7,381 nt of DNA from DAOTVS01 sp034436375 (lineage in GTDB: Bacteria > Chloroflexota > Anaerolineae > SpSt-313), in contig DAOTVS010000105.1 in assembly GCA_034436375.1 (NCBI GenBank), positions 1-7,381 of the forward strand, written 5' to 3'. The notes beneath the pieces were generated by a model. It had not been told where the DNA came from, made no database searches, and saw nothing but the letters and a program-made list of their open reading frames with translations. Every line of letters begins with the position of its first letter. Position 1 is the first letter of the stretch. Below are positions 7,080 through 7,381 of the stretch, in pieces. The translations under genes were made by a program, and so were the position numbers.

Positions 7080-7213
7080 GTTCCTCCGAACCGTTTGGGC
7101 CTCTACCGGCAGCCCATGAAGGACCGCGCCCTGGCCGTGGCCGCCATTCCCAGGTCGCAGAAGGGCTTTTGGCACGCGCAGGTGGCGAACCCCATCGCGC
7201 GGCTGGAAGTGGG

Positions 7214-7229
7214 CCTGTCGCGCGACAGG
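7214..7229. repeat. perfect 16-bp palindrome
   Basis: CCTGTCGCGCGACAGG equals its own reverse complement over all 16 bases. It is the longest perfect palindrome I found in the window. It could be a dimeric-regulator operator or a chance event; no adjacent gene start makes the operator reading obvious. Confidence 0.6.
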
Positions 7230-7353
7230 AAGAACGTGGAGCCGATGCGGGCGGAGAAGATCGCTGCAGAGTCTGGCCACGCGGGGCTGTGTAGGGCGAC
7301 GCAGAGTTCCGGGCAACTTGCGCACCGGGTCTGTCTGGGGTGAGATGCCGTGA

Positions 7354-7381
7354 AACCCTACACAACCCTACATACCCTACA
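7354..7381 (+). repeat. short tandem repeat of ACCCTACA units running off the window edge
   Basis: CCCTACA occurs at 7356-7362, 7366-7372 and 7375-7381, a period of 10 then 9 bases with AA, AA and A in front. The array is cut by the end of the window, so its full length is unknown. The reverse complement of the first unit (TGTGTAGGG) also occurs at 7288-7296. Confidence 0.6.

Larger units (their letters stand above)
7080..7381. other. about 300 bp with no supportable gene
   Basis: An open frame on the plus strand runs to a TGA at 7341-7343. From the ATG at 7117 it gives about 75 residues with high-GC codon use, but with no ribosome site, no recognised motif and an unconvincing Cys/Arg-rich end, so I do not call it a gene. 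It could be a decayed gene fragment. The minus-strand frames here run into the antisense of the tRNA and are spurious. The stretch holds a perfect 16-bp palindrome (7214-7229) and short repeats at the right edge. Confidence 0.5.

Noticed and set aside
6993..7325. Minus-strand frames containing 'SDGIRTRDLLLDRE' or 'RRDSNPRSSP'
   Set aside because: These strings are well-known artefacts of translating the antisense strand of tRNA genes. Here they map exactly onto tRNA-Asp and its terminator.
7056..7343. Plus-strand open frame of 95 codons after the tRNA
   Set aside because: Its listed start lies inside the terminator hairpin. The later ATG at 7117 has no ribosome site and the product has no recognisable family. 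At best it is a decayed fragment.
7051..7381. Integrated element using the tRNA-Asp 3' end as attachment site
   Set aside because: No duplicate of the tRNA 3' end, no integrase and no direct repeat is visible in the 330 bp available.

Overview
The window is a high-GC bacterial segment that carries most of the inner machinery of a Tad (tight adherence) / type IVc pilus system on the plus strand, followed by a complete tRNA-Asp transcription unit. The best guess for the host is a member of the Chloroflexota. The reasons are the proline/threonine 'TPTP' linker behind a single N-terminal membrane helix, the receiver-like domain on the CpaE/TadZ protein, the order cpaB-cpaE-tadB-tadC-(TPR protein)-cpaF, and the frequent TTG/GTG starts. 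This assignment is inference from style; no phylogenetic marker was compared.

Layout: 1-204 is an untranslated leader with small inverted repeats. Then come cpaB (205-972), a receiver-like + MinD-type ATPase protein of the CpaE/TadZ family (969-2153, ATGA overlap with cpaB), tadB (2191-3153), a strong hairpin in the tadB-tadC gap, tadC (3220-4149), a 115-residue TPR-like protein with a C-terminal membrane anchor (4174-4521), a 200-bp GC-rich gap with a possible attenuator, and cpaF (4723-6015). After these lie a 17-codon mini-ORF (6084-6137) whose stop overlaps the next start, and a membrane-anchored, TP-linker, beta-sandwich surface protein (6134-6904). The last 480 bp hold a near-consensus sigma70-type promoter, tRNA-Asp(GTC) with encoded CCA, its intrinsic terminator, and about 300 bp with no gene that can be supported.

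How the genes fit together: CpaF is the hexameric motor ATPase. TadB and TadC are the paired inner-membrane platform proteins. CpaE/TadZ is the polar localisation factor. CpaB is a membrane-anchored periplasmic/extracellular assembly protein with an SAF domain. No prepilin (flp), prepilin peptidase or secretin lies inside the window, so the pilin must be encoded elsewhere. The TPR-anchor protein and the beta-sandwich protein are accessory genes whose place in the locus suggests a structural or adhesive role, but neither function can be read from sequence alone.

Points worth a second look are the Glu at the phospho-acceptor position of the CpaE receiver domain, the missing lysines in its P-loop, the SD-equipped mini-ORF coupled to the surface protein, the nearly universal use of non-ATG starts across the operon, several strong inverted repeats, and a short 9-10 bp period tandem repeat running off the right edge.
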